This document shows, piece by piece, positions 1-7,878 of a stretch of 64,000 nt of DNA; position 1 is the stretch's first letter, and every line of letters starts with the position of its first letter. Source of the stretch: Sphingomonas sp. SUN019 (GTDB taxonomy: Bacteria; Pseudomonadota; Alphaproteobacteria; Sphingomonadales; Sphingomonadaceae); assembly GCF_024758705.1 (NCBI RefSeq), contig NZ_CP096971.1:3005501-3069500 (forward strand). The letters run 5' to 3'. A model generated the notes under the pieces. The model saw only the letters and a program-made list of their open reading frames with translations, searched no databases and was not told where the DNA came from. Both the position numbers and the translations under genes were made by a program.

Positions 1-184
1 TCGTCGCGATCGTCGGCGATTTCACTTCGTCCATCACGATCGCGAACGGATCGCGCACGCCGGTCGCCAGCAACGCCTCGCGCTCGGCGATCAGGTGGTC
101 GAACTTGGAGAGAAGATTGTGTTCGGGCGCGATCGTGTCCGGCTCGATCGGCAGCGCGTGGGCGGCGGTGGCGGCTTCGGTCAT
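1..184 (-). CDS. spt: Serine palmitoyltransferase, N-terminal fragment (runs off window)
   Basis: Only the first 61 residues are inside the window. After an Ala/Pro-rich start they read LLSKFDHLIAEREALLATG followed by a DPFAIVMDEVKSPT segment. This matches, from memory, the N-terminus of the soluble Sphingomonas serine palmitoyltransferase, a PLP enzyme of the alpha-oxoamine synthase family that condenses L-serine with an acyl thioester to 3-ketosphinganine. The PLP lysine lies outside the window. The ATG begins 4 bases after the stop of the upstream acyl carrier protein gene, so the two should be co-transcribed. The ACP neighbour and the upstream SDR gene agree with bacterial ceramide synthesis. 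Other alpha-oxoamine synthases (KBL, AONS) do not share this N-terminal segment. Confidence 0.85.
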   Translation of the reverse strand, partial: MTEAATAAHALPIEPDTIAPEHNLLSKFDHLIAEREALLATGVRDPFAIVMDEVKSPTIAT

Positions 185-188
185 GCGC

Positions 189-431
189 TCAGGCCTTCAG
201 TCGCGCGACCGCGTCGACGAGCTGGCCGACGGTTTCAATTTCGGCCTGCATGTTCATCGTGATGATGATGTCGAATTCGTCCTCGATCGCAGCGACGAAG
301 TCCATGACGGTCAAGGAGTCCCATTCCAGATCGCCCTGGAAGGTGGTCGCATCGGTGATCGCGACACCCTTCTTGTTGAACGGTTCGATCTGGGCCTTGA
401 CGGTGTCGAAGATGGCGGCGCGGTCGCTCAT
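189..431 (-). CDS. Acyl carrier protein of the sphingolipid operon
   Basis: An 80-residue acidic protein with the phosphopantetheine attachment motif LEWDSLTVMDF; the serine of DSL, near residue 39, is the attachment site. Length and fold pattern are those of a stand-alone ACP. It sits directly upstream of serine palmitoyltransferase (4-base gap) and downstream of an SDR gene. In Caulobacter and sphingomonads a dedicated ACP next to spt is known to deliver the acyl chain for ketosphinganine formation. The fatty-acid-synthesis ACP is normally next to fabF/fabG, so this is more likely the specialised paralogue. Confidence 0.88.
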   Translation of the reverse strand: MSDRAAIFDTVKAQIEPFNKKGVAITDATTFQGDLEWDSLTVMDFVAAIEDEFDIIITMNMQAEIETVGQLVDAVARLKA

Positions 432-506
432 GCGGGATCCCTATGACGATAAATGCCTGGTGTCGGCTGCGTGGTGACAGCCAAATGCGGCGGCTTTCCG
501 GCGCGC

Positions 507-1394
507 TTATAGCAGCCGCTGGGCGCGATACCATGCGGCGGTCTCGGCGAGCCCTTTTGCGGTCGGGATGGAGGGCGTCCACAGGTGGGGCGGTGGGCGA
601 CGGTCGGCGCGCGCGGTCCAGTCGGGGTGGCAGAGATAGCCGACGCGATCGGGGGTGAGTTTCGCGTTTGGTCCCCGGACCGCGCGGTCGAGTCTCGCGC
701 CGAGGCGCAGGAGCGGGGCGGGGAGATGCATCGGCAGCACCTTTTGCCCTACCGCGACACCGATCGCGTGCGCGAGATCGGCGTGGGTCAATACCGCGCC
801 GTCGTCGACCTCATAGATCGTCCGGTCGCCGGGCCGTCCGGCGAGCGTCACCAGCAGCCGGGCGAGATCGTCGACGTGGATCAGCGCGACCTTGCCCGGC
901 GGGGGCAGGAAGGCGAGGCCGCGCTTCGCGAGGCGGAACATGTCGCGCAGTTCGGTGTCGCCGGGGCCATAGACGCCGGTCGGGCGGACGATCGTCCAGT
1001 CGGTGTCGCTCGCCTCGACGACGCGCTCCGCTTCGCGTTTGGACCGACCGTAGTCGGAAAGTTGCGGTTCGCGCGCCGACAGCGAGGAGACATGGACGAA
1101 GCGCTTGTTGGCCGCGGCGACGAGGATCGCGCGCGTGCCGTCGACGTTGCCCGCGACAAAGCCTGCGCGGTCGGCGGCGTTCACGACGCCCGCGATGTGG
1201 ATCACCGCGTCCGCGCCGTCGACGAGGCGGGCGAGGGCGGGGAGATCGTCGAGCGCGCCTTCGATCCAGGTGACGCCCGCGCGATCGGGCTGGGGGCGTC
1301 GGGTCAGCGCGCGGATGTGGTGCCCCGCGGAGAGTGCCCGGTCGATCGTGCGGCGGCCGACGAAGCCGGTGCCGCCGGTCAGCGCGAGGATCAC
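507..1394 (-). CDS. cerR: NAD(P)-dependent SDR, probable 3-ketoceramide reductase
   Basis: A 295-residue extended SDR. The N-terminus MILALTGGTGFVG carries the GxxGxxG nucleotide-binding motif, and the YGRSK segment near residue 136 gives the catalytic Tyr-x3-Lys. The ATG overlaps the stop of proB by 4 bases and the downstream gene is the ACP, so the order proB-SDR-acp-spt looks like one transcription unit. In Caulobacter an NAD-dependent epimerase-like SDR beside spt and acp is known to be required for ceramide synthesis and was named CerR; assignment here rests on that context. A generic NAD-dependent epimerase cannot be excluded from the sequence alone. Confidence 0.75.
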   Translation of the reverse strand: MILALTGGTGFVGRRTIDRALSAGHHIRALTRRPQPDRAGVTWIEGALDDLPALARLVDGADAVIHIAGVVNAADRAGFVAGNVDGTRAILVAAANKRFVHVSSLSAREPQLSDYGRSKREAERVVEASDTDWTIVRPTGVYGPGDTELRDMFRLAKRGLAFLPPPGKVALIHVDDLARLLVTLAGRPGDRTIYEVDDGAVLTHADLAHAIGVAVGQKVLPMHLPAPLLRLGARLDRAVRGPNAKLTPDRVGYLCHPDWTARADRRPPPHLWTPSIPTAKGLAETAAWYRAQRLL

Positions 1395-2491
1395 AGCAGC
1401 GCCATGTGGTTGCGATGCACCAGCGCGGAGCGCGGCGCATAGCCGAGGATCGCGGCGTGATCCTCGCTGCGCCGTCCCAGCAGGCGCGCGGCGTCCGAAG
1501 CATCATATTCCGCCAGTCCGCGCGCGATCGGCCCGGATGGGCCGGCGATCGTCACCAGATCGCCCCGCGCAAACGATCCTTCGGCCCGGACGACCCCCGC
1601 CGCGAGCAGGCTGCGACCATCGGTCAGCGCCTTCGCCGCGCCCGCATCGACATGCAGCACGCCCTTTGCGGTCAGGCCGCCCGCCAGCCACGCCTTCCGC
1701 GCGGAAGCGGCACGTTCCGCGACGAACATCGTATGCCGCGCAGGCGTCGACAGCGGGCGATCGACGCGACCACTGGCGATGGCGAGATGTGCGCCCGCGG
1801 CGGTAGCGATACGCGCGGCGGCGATCTTCGACACCATCCCGCCCGATCCCATGCCCGATGCGGACCCGCCATCGGCCATCGCCTCGATTGCGCCATCGAT
1901 CCGATCGACGCGCGGAATGTGGACCGCTGCCGGATCGGCCGGGTTCCGATCATACAGCCCGTCGATGTCGGACAGCAGCAGCACGCCGTGCGCCCCCGCC
2001 GCCTGCGCGACACGCGCGGCGAGCCGGTCGTTGTCGCCGAAGCGGATTTCCGCGGTCGCGACACTGTCGTTTTCGTTGATGACCGGCACGACCCCCAATT
2101 GCAGCAGTCGCGACAGCGTGGCGGCGGCGTTCAGATAGCGCCGCCGGTCCTCCAGATCGTCGAGCGTGACCAGCATCTGCGCCGCGGTCAGCCCCTCAGC
2201 ACCGAGCAGTTCGGCCCACACGCCGGCCAGCGCGATCTGCCCCGTCGCCGCGGCGGCCTGAGCGTCCTCCAGCGACGCACGACCGCCCTTCGCCAAGCCC
2301 AGCCGCCGTGCACCGAGCGCGATCGCTCCCGATGAAACCACCGCCACTTGCTGACCGGCGCGCGTCCGTTCGGCGATGTCGGCCGCGATCCCGGTCAGCC
2401 AGTCGCGCCGCACGCCGCCGTCGGGATCGACGAGCAGCGCGGAGCCGATCTTCACGATCAATCGCGGGACGGAGGCGGGGGGAAACAGCAT
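1391..2491 (-). CDS. proB: Glutamate 5-kinase
   Basis: First enzyme of proline synthesis; phosphorylates L-glutamate at the gamma-carboxylate in the cytoplasm. The N-terminal amino-acid-kinase domain starts LIVKIGSALLVDPDGG, with VSSGAIALG and the INENDSVAT/FGDNDRL substrate segments following, and a C-terminal PUA domain (about residues 270-350) is present as in E. coli ProB. I chose ATG at 2491 (MLFPPAS, 366 residues, the usual length) over an upstream TTG at 2527. The stop overlaps the start of the ceramide SDR gene. obgE-proB adjacency is common in alphaproteobacteria; here an AraC gene on the opposite strand separates them. Confidence 0.95.
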   Translation of the reverse strand: MLFPPASVPRLIVKIGSALLVDPDGGVRRDWLTGIAADIAERTRAGQQVAVVSSGAIALGARRLGLAKGGRASLEDAQAAAATGQIALAGVWAELLGAEGLTAAQMLVTLDDLEDRRRYLNAAATLSRLLQLGVVPVINENDSVATAEIRFGDNDRLAARVAQAAGAHGVLLLSDIDGLYDRNPADPAAVHIPRVDRIDGAIEAMADGGSASGMGSGGMVSKIAAARIATAAGAHLAIASGRVDRPLSTPARHTMFVAERAASARKAWLAGGLTAKGVLHVDAGAAKALTDGRSLLAAGVVRAEGSFARGDLVTIAGPSGPIARGLAEYDASDAARLLGRRSEDHAAILGYAPRSALVHRNHMALL

Positions 2492-2685
2492 CGGCAGCGC
2501 CGTACTGTGCGCGGCGGTTCGCGCCAATGGTGTCGCGATGATCGCCGCCGATCAATCGGCCGCCAAATATTACGCCCGTTTCGGACAAAACATTCGCAAA
2601 ATTTGCAGTTTCGCGGCTATGACGTTGAAGGAACACGAACTTGCGGAGCGATGACATCCGCGGGTCGAACGGGGCGCGGTGCGGA
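2492..2685. promoter_or_regulatory. Divergent intergenic region, proB / AraC-type gene
   Basis: A 194-base region between divergent genes. It is distinctly A/T-richer than its surroundings around 2560-2610 and contains a short perfect palindrome, GCAAAATTTGC, at 2596-2606. It should hold the promoters of both the proB-sphingolipid unit and the AraC-type gene; I could not assign -35/-10 boxes with confidence. Confidence 0.4.
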
Positions 2686-3624
2686 ATGATCGAGAGCGGA
2701 AGCCTTACGCCGGGCGTGTCGGCGGATATGTTCGGCCTGCCGCCGCACACCGCACTGCGTTACGAACAGCCCGCGGTCGCGCTGCAATCCCTGATCACCA
2801 GCTATGTTGTCCTTGATTCCGATGATCTGCCGGGCGGGCAGGGCGAATGGATGCTTCCGGCGTGGGCGCAAATCTGGTTCATCCTGACCGATGGGCCGAT
2901 CTCCGTGAAGATCGGCAATCGCCGTTACGATCCGATGCCCACGCCCGCGCTGTACGGCGTCACCAGCCGCGCGATGCCGGTGCAGTCGCACGGCGGGGTA
3001 ACCGTCGGCGTGGACCTGACCGCGCTCGGATGGGCGCGATTGATCGACCGGCCCGCGGAGGAGTTTCGCGATCGCGTGACCCCGCTGCGCGAGGTGATCC
3101 CTGAGCCTATCGTCGACGAGATCGTCGGGCGCCTGCAGAAGTCGGATCAGGCGCGCGATGTGAAGGGGATCCTGGACGACGTCTTCGGCCGCTGCCTGGC
3201 GACGCCGCATCCCGACGAGCCGTTGATCGCGTCGGTCCTCGCGCTGATCGCGGACGGCACGGTCGGCGATGTCGCGACCATCGCCGCGCGGATCGGGATC
3301 GATGGTTACGACCTGCGCCGCGTCTCGAAACGATATTTCGGATTTCCGCCCAAGACGCTGATGATGCGCGGACGGTTCCTGCGCCATTTCGTGCCCATGC
3401 TGATGCGCCCCGATCGCGCGAAGAACATAAAGGTGCCCGACGTCTATCATGACGCGTCGCACTTCCTGCGCGATTCGCATCGTTTCCTGGGAATGACGCC
3501 GCGCCAGTTCCTGGCGATCGATACGCCGTATCTGAACGCGGCGCTCCGCGCCCGTTGGGCCGTGATGGGGGCGGCGACGCCGACGCTCGACGCCACGCCG
3601 CCGCTAATGGTCGCGAACGGCTAA
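2686..3624 (+). CDS. AraC-family transcriptional regulator
   Basis: A 312-residue DNA-binding regulator. The C-terminal third shows the two AraC helix-turn-helix units: VATIAARIGIDGYDLRRVSK, then YHDASHFLRDSHRFLGMTPR, the last being the family signature around the second recognition helix. The N-terminal ~200 residues form a sensing domain I cannot assign to a ligand. Start set at ATG 2686 (MIESGS); an in-frame TTG at 2641 would add 15 residues with no support. It is transcribed away from proB and converges on obgE with only 11 bases between the stops. It could control the divergent proB-sphingolipid operon, but nothing in the sequence proves it. Confidence 0.85.
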   Translation: MIESGSLTPGVSADMFGLPPHTALRYEQPAVALQSLITSYVVLDSDDLPGGQGEWMLPAWAQIWFILTDGPISVKIGNRRYDPMPTPALYGVTSRAMPVQSHGGVTVGVDLTALGWARLIDRPAEEFRDRVTPLREVIPEPIVDEIVGRLQKSDQARDVKGILDDVFGRCLATPHPDEPLIASVLALIADGTVGDVATIAARIGIDGYDLRRVSKRYFGFPPKTLMMRGRFLRHFVPMLMRPDRAKNIKVPDVYHDASHFLRDSHRFLGMTPRQFLAIDTPYLNAALRARWAVMGAATPTLDATPPLMVANG

Positions 3625-3635
3625 AGAGCGGCGCG

Positions 3636-4682
3636 TCAGACCGGCGACCATTCGATCGCGTCCTCGCCCTCGTCGTCCGCCGCGATCTTCGCCGCTTCGG
3701 GTCCGATCGCCTCGATCAGCCGGTCGAGCGCCCAGTCGATCCCGACGTGGCTCGCGCCTGAGATGGGCAGCACTTCGGCACCGCTCGCTTCCTCAAGTTC
3801 GGCAGACAGCGCGGCGATCAGTTCATCGTCGAGCGTGTCGATCTTGTTCAGCGCGACGACGTGCGGCTTGTCGATCAGCCCGCCGCCATAGTTCGCGAGT
3901 TCCTCACGCACGATACGGTACGATTCGCCGACATCGGTGTCGTTCGCATCGACCAGATGCAGCAGCACGCGACAGCGTTCGATATGCCCCAGGAAGCGAT
4001 CGCCGATCCCCGCACCCTCGGCCGCGCCCGCGATCAGGCCGGGAATGTCGGCGATGACGAATTCGCGCTGCTTGTGGCGCACGACGCCCAGCTGCGGCCG
4101 CGTGGTGGTGAAGGCGTATTCGCCGACCTTCGCCTGCGCATTGGTCACCGCATTGATGAAGGTCGACTTGCCCGCGTTCGGCAGTCCGACCAGCCCTGCA
4201 TCGGCGAGCAATTTCAGCCGCAGCCAGACCCACGCCTCTTCATACGGCCAGCCGGTGCCGTGCTGGCGGGGCGTGCGGTTGGTCGAGGTCTTGTAGCTGG
4301 CGTTGCCGCGCCCGCCGTCGCCGCCGCGCATGAAAATCTCGCGCTGGCCGACCTTCGTGAAGTCGAGCAGCACCTCTTCCTTGTCCTCGGACAGCACCTG
4401 CGTCCCGACCGGAACCTTGATGAGCAGATCGTCGCCGCCGGCGCCGGTGCGATTGCTGCCCGATCCGCCGTGTCCGCGCGGCGCGCGGAAATGCTGGGTG
4501 TAGCGAAAGTCGATCAGCGTATTCAGCCCCGCGACCGCCTCGAAGATGATGTCCCCGCCCTTGCCGCCGTTGCCGCCGTCGGGACCGCCATATTCGATGA
4601 ATTTTTCGCGCCGGAAACTGACCGCGCCGGGGCCGCCGAGGCCGGAGCGAACGAAGATCTTTGCCTGGTCAAGAAAGTGCAT
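3636..4682 (-). CDS. obgE: GTPase ObgE/CgtA
   Basis: Essential ribosome-associated GTPase of 348 residues. The glycine-rich Obg fold occupies residues 1-158 (GGPDGGNGGKGGD near residue 33 is typical). The G domain follows with P-loop GLPNAGKST (about 166-174), switch/G3 DIPGLI, G4 NKID and G5 ISGAS. The protein ends in an acidic tail (DDEGEDAIEW) and lacks a long C-terminal OCT domain, as is usual in alphaproteobacteria. It lies downstream of a TetR gene and upstream of proB in the rplU-rpmA-...-obgE-proB order. Confidence 0.97.
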   Translation of the reverse strand: MHFLDQAKIFVRSGLGGPGAVSFRREKFIEYGGPDGGNGGKGGDIIFEAVAGLNTLIDFRYTQHFRAPRGHGGSGSNRTGAGGDDLLIKVPVGTQVLSEDKEEVLLDFTKVGQREIFMRGGDGGRGNASYKTSTNRTPRQHGTGWPYEEAWVWLRLKLLADAGLVGLPNAGKSTFINAVTNAQAKVGEYAFTTTRPQLGVVRHKQREFVIADIPGLIAGAAEGAGIGDRFLGHIERCRVLLHLVDANDTDVGESYRIVREELANYGGGLIDKPHVVALNKIDTLDDELIAALSAELEEASGAEVLPISGASHVGIDWALDRLIEAIGPEAAKIAADDEGEDAIEWSPV

Positions 4683-4696
4683 GGCGCGCTGCCTAG

Positions 4697-4776
4697 CGCT
4701 TTAGCACCGCTAAAGCGACAGAGCAGCGCGCCCGGCCGGCGCGATCCATCGCGACCGACGGCACGGCTTTGCCGTG
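4697..4776. repeat. Two small inverted repeats between the TetR gene and obgE
   Basis: A perfect 9-bp inverted repeat with a 3-base loop (CGCTTTAGC-acc-GCTAAAGCG, 4697-4717) lies 15 bases upstream of obgE. A 6-bp hairpin (CACGGC-ttt-GCCGTG, 4762-4776) lies just after the TetR stop codon. The second may end the TetR transcript, although no U-tract follows on the minus strand. The first could be an operator or an obgE leader hairpin; it has no U-tract either. Confidence 0.4.
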
Positions 4777-4782
4777 ACGCGC

Positions 4783-5382
4783 CTAATCTTTGGTTGTTTC
4801 CCGCCCCCGCATCAACAACCCCTTCGCCAACTCCCGCGCGCGTTCCCGCGGCACGCCCAGCGCGCGCGTCAGCGGCCCGCCGAACAGCGCATCGCCCAGC
4901 GCCATCAGGATTAACTGCAGCGTCTCGTCCGCGATCGGCTGTTCGGGGTTGGAATGTTCGACCGACAGATCGTCGACCAGGTCGTGGATCGCGTTCAGGA
5001 TCGGGTCGAGCGCATCCTCGTTGCCGTTCAGGATCATCCAGCTGGCCAGCGCGCCCGCGCCGCCCGAATCGAACGCGTCGAACGCCATGTCGACGATCTC
5101 GGCGGGGTTCTGGTCGCCCGCGCGCTGGCGCAGCACCGCGTCGCGGATCGTCGAGGTGACGAACGCCGCCATGCGCTCGATCAGCGCCTGCTGCAGCCCG
5201 GCGGCCGATCCGAAATGATGCAGCAGATTCGCGTGGGTCCGTCCGATCCGCGCCGCCACCGCCTTCAGCGTCACCGCCTGTGGCCCGACCTCAACCAGCA
5301 ACGCCCGCGCCGCCTCCAGCGCGGCGTCGCGCGACTCCTCCGGGGACAGGCGTTTGCGCAAGGGGAGAGGGGTGACGGACAT
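4783..5382 (-). CDS. TetR/AcrR-family transcriptional regulator
   Basis: A 199-residue repressor-type protein. The N-terminal TetR helix-turn-helix covers about residues 15-62: SRDAALEAARALLVEVGPQA, then VAARIGRTHANLLHHFGS, the recognition helix with the family H-F ending. The helical C-terminal domain presumably binds a small ligand or mediates dimerisation. Start taken at ATG 5382 (MSVTPLPLRKRL), immediately before the DNA-binding domain; an upstream in-frame ATG at 5445 would add residues without family support. It lies between the acetyltransferase and obgE on the same strand. Its target is unknown. Confidence 0.88.
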   Translation of the reverse strand: MSVTPLPLRKRLSPEESRDAALEAARALLVEVGPQAVTLKAVAARIGRTHANLLHHFGSAAGLQQALIERMAAFVTSTIRDAVLRQRAGDQNPAEIVDMAFDAFDSGGAGALASWMILNGNEDALDPILNAIHDLVDDLSVEHSNPEQPIADETLQLILMALGDALFGGPLTRALGVPRERARELAKGLLMRGRETTKD

Positions 5383-5449
5383 GGCACAGGCTGTCGGCCG
5401 TTTGAGTGGGAATTTCAATCCTTCCCACGCCGGGGAGGATTTCAACGGT

Positions 5450-5995
5450 TCACGCCGCCATCGGCACGTCGGTTCGGTCCTCCGCGTCCAGATCGAGCGC
5501 CAGCACCGCGCAATCGACGTCGCGGCCCTGGGCGAGCGAGTAATGCGGTTCGCGCCGCACTTCGCGGAATCCCAGCTTCGTCAGCACGCGACGCGACGCG
5601 AGATTGTCGGCGTGGTGGCTCGCCTCGATCCGCCGCACCGGCAACGCGTGCCGCGCCATGTGAAGCACCGCGCGTGCCGCTTCGGTCGCATAACCGCGGC
5701 CCCACGCCGCCGGGGTCAGCCAATAACCGAGCTCGTGCGCACCGTTATCCAGCGCGCCGAGGCCGATCCCGCCGACCAGTCGCGGGTAATCGTGGTCGTG
5801 GCTGAGGATCAGGAAGCGCGCTTCGACCGGCCCGCGTGGGACGGACAGAAACGCCTCCGCGTCGGCAACGTCATACGGCCACGGCAGACGCGCCAGCTTC
5901 ATCGCGACGCTCTCGTGCGCGATCGCCTGCGTCAATGCCGTCGCATCCTCCGGCCAGCCGGGCCGAAGCGTCAACCTTCTCGTCCGCGCGAACAT
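5450..5995 (-). CDS. GNAT N-acetyltransferase (RimJ/RimL-like)
   Basis: A 181-residue GCN5-related acetyltransferase transferring acetyl from acetyl-CoA to an amine. Features seen: RRLTLRPGWPEDATAL at the start (beta1-alpha1 of the family), GYWLTPAAWGRGYATEA around residue 100 (motif A, acetyl-CoA pyrophosphate loop W-G-R-G-Y-A), and NLASRRVLTKLGF (motif B, typical of ribosomal-protein and amino-acid acetylating members). ATG 5995 is preceded on the minus strand by GGAGAGAAGG, a good ribosome binding site, so longer versions are not needed. A GNAT gene between rpmA and obgE is common in sphingomonads; the substrate is unknown. Confidence 0.9.
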   Translation of the reverse strand: MFARTRRLTLRPGWPEDATALTQAIAHESVAMKLARLPWPYDVADAEAFLSVPRGPVEARFLILSHDHDYPRLVGGIGLGALDNGAHELGYWLTPAAWGRGYATEAARAVLHMARHALPVRRIEASHHADNLASRRVLTKLGFREVRREPHYSLAQGRDVDCAVLALDLDAEDRTDVPMAA

Positions 5996-6070
5996 TCCTT
6001 CTCTCCTCGCCTGCGCGCGCCTCAAGCACATCTGGATGACGTGCCCGCGACACCGGTTTTCGAGGGAGCA

Positions 6071-6105
6071 AGAAAAAAGGGAGCCGGGGCGGACCCGTCT
6101 CCCTT
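6071..6105 (-). terminator. Rho-independent terminator of the rplU-rpmA operon
   Basis: Read on the minus strand: AAGGGAG, an inner G/C stem of about 4-5 bp, then CTCCCTT followed by TTTTTCTT. This strong hairpin with a U-tract lies 66 bases after the rpmA stop codon. Two further short hairpins, GGTTCC-gctacg-GGAACC and GGGTCGCCC-tggt-GGGCAACCC, lie between it and rpmA. Confidence 0.85.
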
Positions 6106-6170
6106 GATTGGCTGGTTCCGCTACGGGAACCCGGGTCGCCCTGGTGGGCAACCCGTCTGGTTACCCGATG

Positions 6171-6440
6171 TTATTCGGCCGCTTCCGCCATAATGTCGAC
6201 CGAACAGAACTTTCGGCCGAGCTTGCCGTCGTGGAACACCACGCGGCCGTCGACGAGCGCGAAGAGAGTGTGGTCGGTGCCGATGCCGACATTACGGCCC
6301 GGATAGAATTTCGTCCCGCGCTGACGCACCAAGATGTTGCCCGCGATCGCTTCCTGACCGCCGAACTTCTTCACGCCAAGGCGACGACCGGCCGAATCAC
6401 GACCGTTGCGCGACGAACCGCCTGCTTTCTTATGTGCCAT
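6171..6440 (-). CDS. rpmA: 50S ribosomal protein L27
   Basis: 89 residues, the full family length. It begins [20 protein letters not shown], the conserved L27 N-terminus that reaches the peptidyl-transferase centre, and continues with [15 protein letters not shown] and [11 protein letters not shown]. There is no cleavable N-terminal extension of the Firmicutes kind. It is second in a two-gene operon after rplU (13-base gap) and is followed by a clear terminator. Confidence 0.98.
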   Translation of the reverse strand: MAHKKAGGSSRNGRDSAGRRLGVKKFGGQEAIAGNILVRQRGTKFYPGRNVGIGTDHTLFALVDGRVVFHDGKLGRKFCSVDIMAEAAE

Positions 6441-6453
6441 CTCGAACTACTCC

Positions 6454-6834
6454 TTACGCCTGCGCGGCCGGGGCGGCGTCGCCCTCCGGCTTCGCGGTCT
6501 TGGTCGTCTTCGCCTTCTTTTCGGCCCCCTTTTCAGAGCTGCCGATCGACACGATCTTCAGGATCGTGTGCTGCTGGCGGTGGCCATTCTTGCGGCGGTA
6601 ATTCTGGCGGCGGCGCTTCTTGAACACGATGACCTTGTCGGCCTTCGCCTGCGCGATGATCTCGGCGGCGACGGTCAGGCCAGCGGTCGACTTCAGTTCC
6701 GAGCCTTCGCCCGCGAGCAGCACGTCGCCCAGCGTGATCGACGATCCAGCGTCGCCGTCGATCTTCTCGACGACGATCTTGTCTCCGGCGGCGACGCGAT
6801 ACTGCTTGCCGCCCGTGCGCACGATAGCGAACAT
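6454..6834 (-). CDS. rplU: 50S ribosomal protein L21
   Basis: 126 residues. The N-terminus [19 protein letters not shown] is the canonical L21 start, so ATG at 6834 is preferred to a GTG four codons upstream. The conserved [14 protein letters not shown] segment (about residues 73-86) binds 23S rRNA. About 20 residues of Lys/Ala-rich tail ([14 protein letters not shown]...) extend beyond the E. coli protein, which is common in alphaproteobacteria. It heads the rplU-rpmA operon; a candidate promoter lies about 65 bases upstream. Confidence 0.97.
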   Translation of the reverse strand: MFAIVRTGGKQYRVAAGDKIVVEKIDGDAGSSITLGDVLLAGEGSELKSTAGLTVAAEIIAQAKADKVIVFKKRRRQNYRRKNGHRQQHTILKIVSIGSSEKGAEKKAKTTKTAKPEGDAAPAAQA

Positions 6835-6897
6835 GGCTTTAGTCACTTCCCAAATTCATATGCCCGTCCAGGCGCAGGCCCGTCGGGAGGAACGGCG

Positions 6898-6926
6898 CGG
6901 TTAGGCGAGGGGGGGCGAAGTGTCAA
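6898..6926 (-). promoter_or_regulatory. Candidate sigma-70 promoter of rplU-rpmA
   Basis: On the minus strand a perfect TTGACA (-35, 6921-6926) is separated by 17 bases from TAACCG (-10-like, 6898-6903), about 65 bases ahead of the rplU ATG. Exact -35 sequence, spacing and position fit a housekeeping promoter; the -10 box is weak. Confidence 0.55.
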
Positions 6927-7001
6927 CGATTCTTGTTTGGCTCCCGCGCCGATCGATGAAGCGGTGCAAGCGGCTGTCGTTTGATCGGCTCACGCCGATG
7001 C

Positions 7002-7086
7002 AGCGGTGCCAGCCCGCTCCCCCACCCCGCCTCCCAAGACACTATGCTGATTGGGAGGCGGGGTGGGGGAGCGGGCTGGCACCGCT
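7002..7086. repeat. Perfect 36-bp inverted repeat (giant hairpin)
   Basis: Two arms of 36 bases, 7002-7037 and 7051-7086, are exact reverse complements separated by a 13-base spacer (gacactatgctga). The arms are G/C-rich, running GCGGTGCCAGCCCGCTCCCC... on the left. The element fills much of the 379-base gap between rplU and hspQ, which otherwise holds only the rplU promoter and no gene I can support. It has no U-tract and no coding content. The most likely explanation is a dispersed REP/MITE-like intergenic repeat. Confidence 0.85.
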
Positions 7087-7213
7087 TCACGCCCGTGAGG
7101 GCGTCAAAAAAACGATGCCCCGGACCCCACGCCGTCAGACGAAGTCGGCTGCGCCGACATCGCTGCCCGCCATGGCGAGTCCCGGCTTGCCTTCGGCAAA
7201 CCGGGCCGCCCGC

Positions 7214-7594
7214 TTAGTGCCGGTGTTCACGCCGCAGATTGTAGCGCCCATCCTCGAACGCCGTGAACAGCCCGGCGATTGCGGGATGGTCGACCGGTTC
7301 GTCGCTGTCGTCGGGCACCAGATTCTGCTGGCTGACATAAGCGACGTAGCTCGATTCCATGTTCTCGGCGAGCAGATGATAGAACGGCTGGTCCTTGCGC
7401 GGGCGGATGCCTTCGGGGATCGCGTCATACCATTCGTCGCTGTTGGCGAAGACCGGATCGACATCGAAGATCACGCCGCGGAAATCGAACATCCGGTGCC
7501 GCACGACTTCGCCGATCGCAAACCGCGCGGTCGCGACCGGCGGCGCGTCGGGCAAGGCGATGGCGGCGCGGGGGGTGGCGTTGGTGCGGTTCAT
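7214..7594 (-). CDS. hspQ: Heat shock protein HspQ
   Basis: 126 residues of the HspQ/YccV family (hemimethylated-DNA-binding-protein domain). Conserved segments: RFAIGEVVRHRMFDFRGVIFDVDP, then PFYHLLAENMESSYVAYVSQQNL, the YHLLAEN signature being diagnostic. In E. coli HspQ promotes degradation of denatured DnaA and acts as a Lon specificity enhancer. The first ~20 residues are a low-complexity extension absent from the E. coli protein. It is divergent from the adjacent tRNA-Ser gene, with about 147 bases between them that must carry both promoters. Confidence 0.9.
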   Translation of the reverse strand: MNRTNATPRAAIALPDAPPVATARFAIGEVVRHRMFDFRGVIFDVDPVFANSDEWYDAIPEGIRPRKDQPFYHLLAENMESSYVAYVSQQNLVPDDSDEPVDHPAIAGLFTAFEDGRYNLRREHRH

Positions 7595-7741
7595 GCGGGC
7601 AATCTAGTCACTCCTTTGCGTCGCAACAATGCCTGTGTCGCGACGTCTTGCGACACCCGCTTGCGCGACCCCATCGCTTGCGTTAGAGGCGCGCCCTCCA
7701 TCGACCGGCCGCCCCGTTTGCGCGCCGCGAACTACCTCTGC

Positions 7742-7831
<90 letters not shown>

Positions 7832-7878
7832 CCTATCGCGCATTGAACCGACAGCGCGTTTGGCCTTACCTTGCCAGA

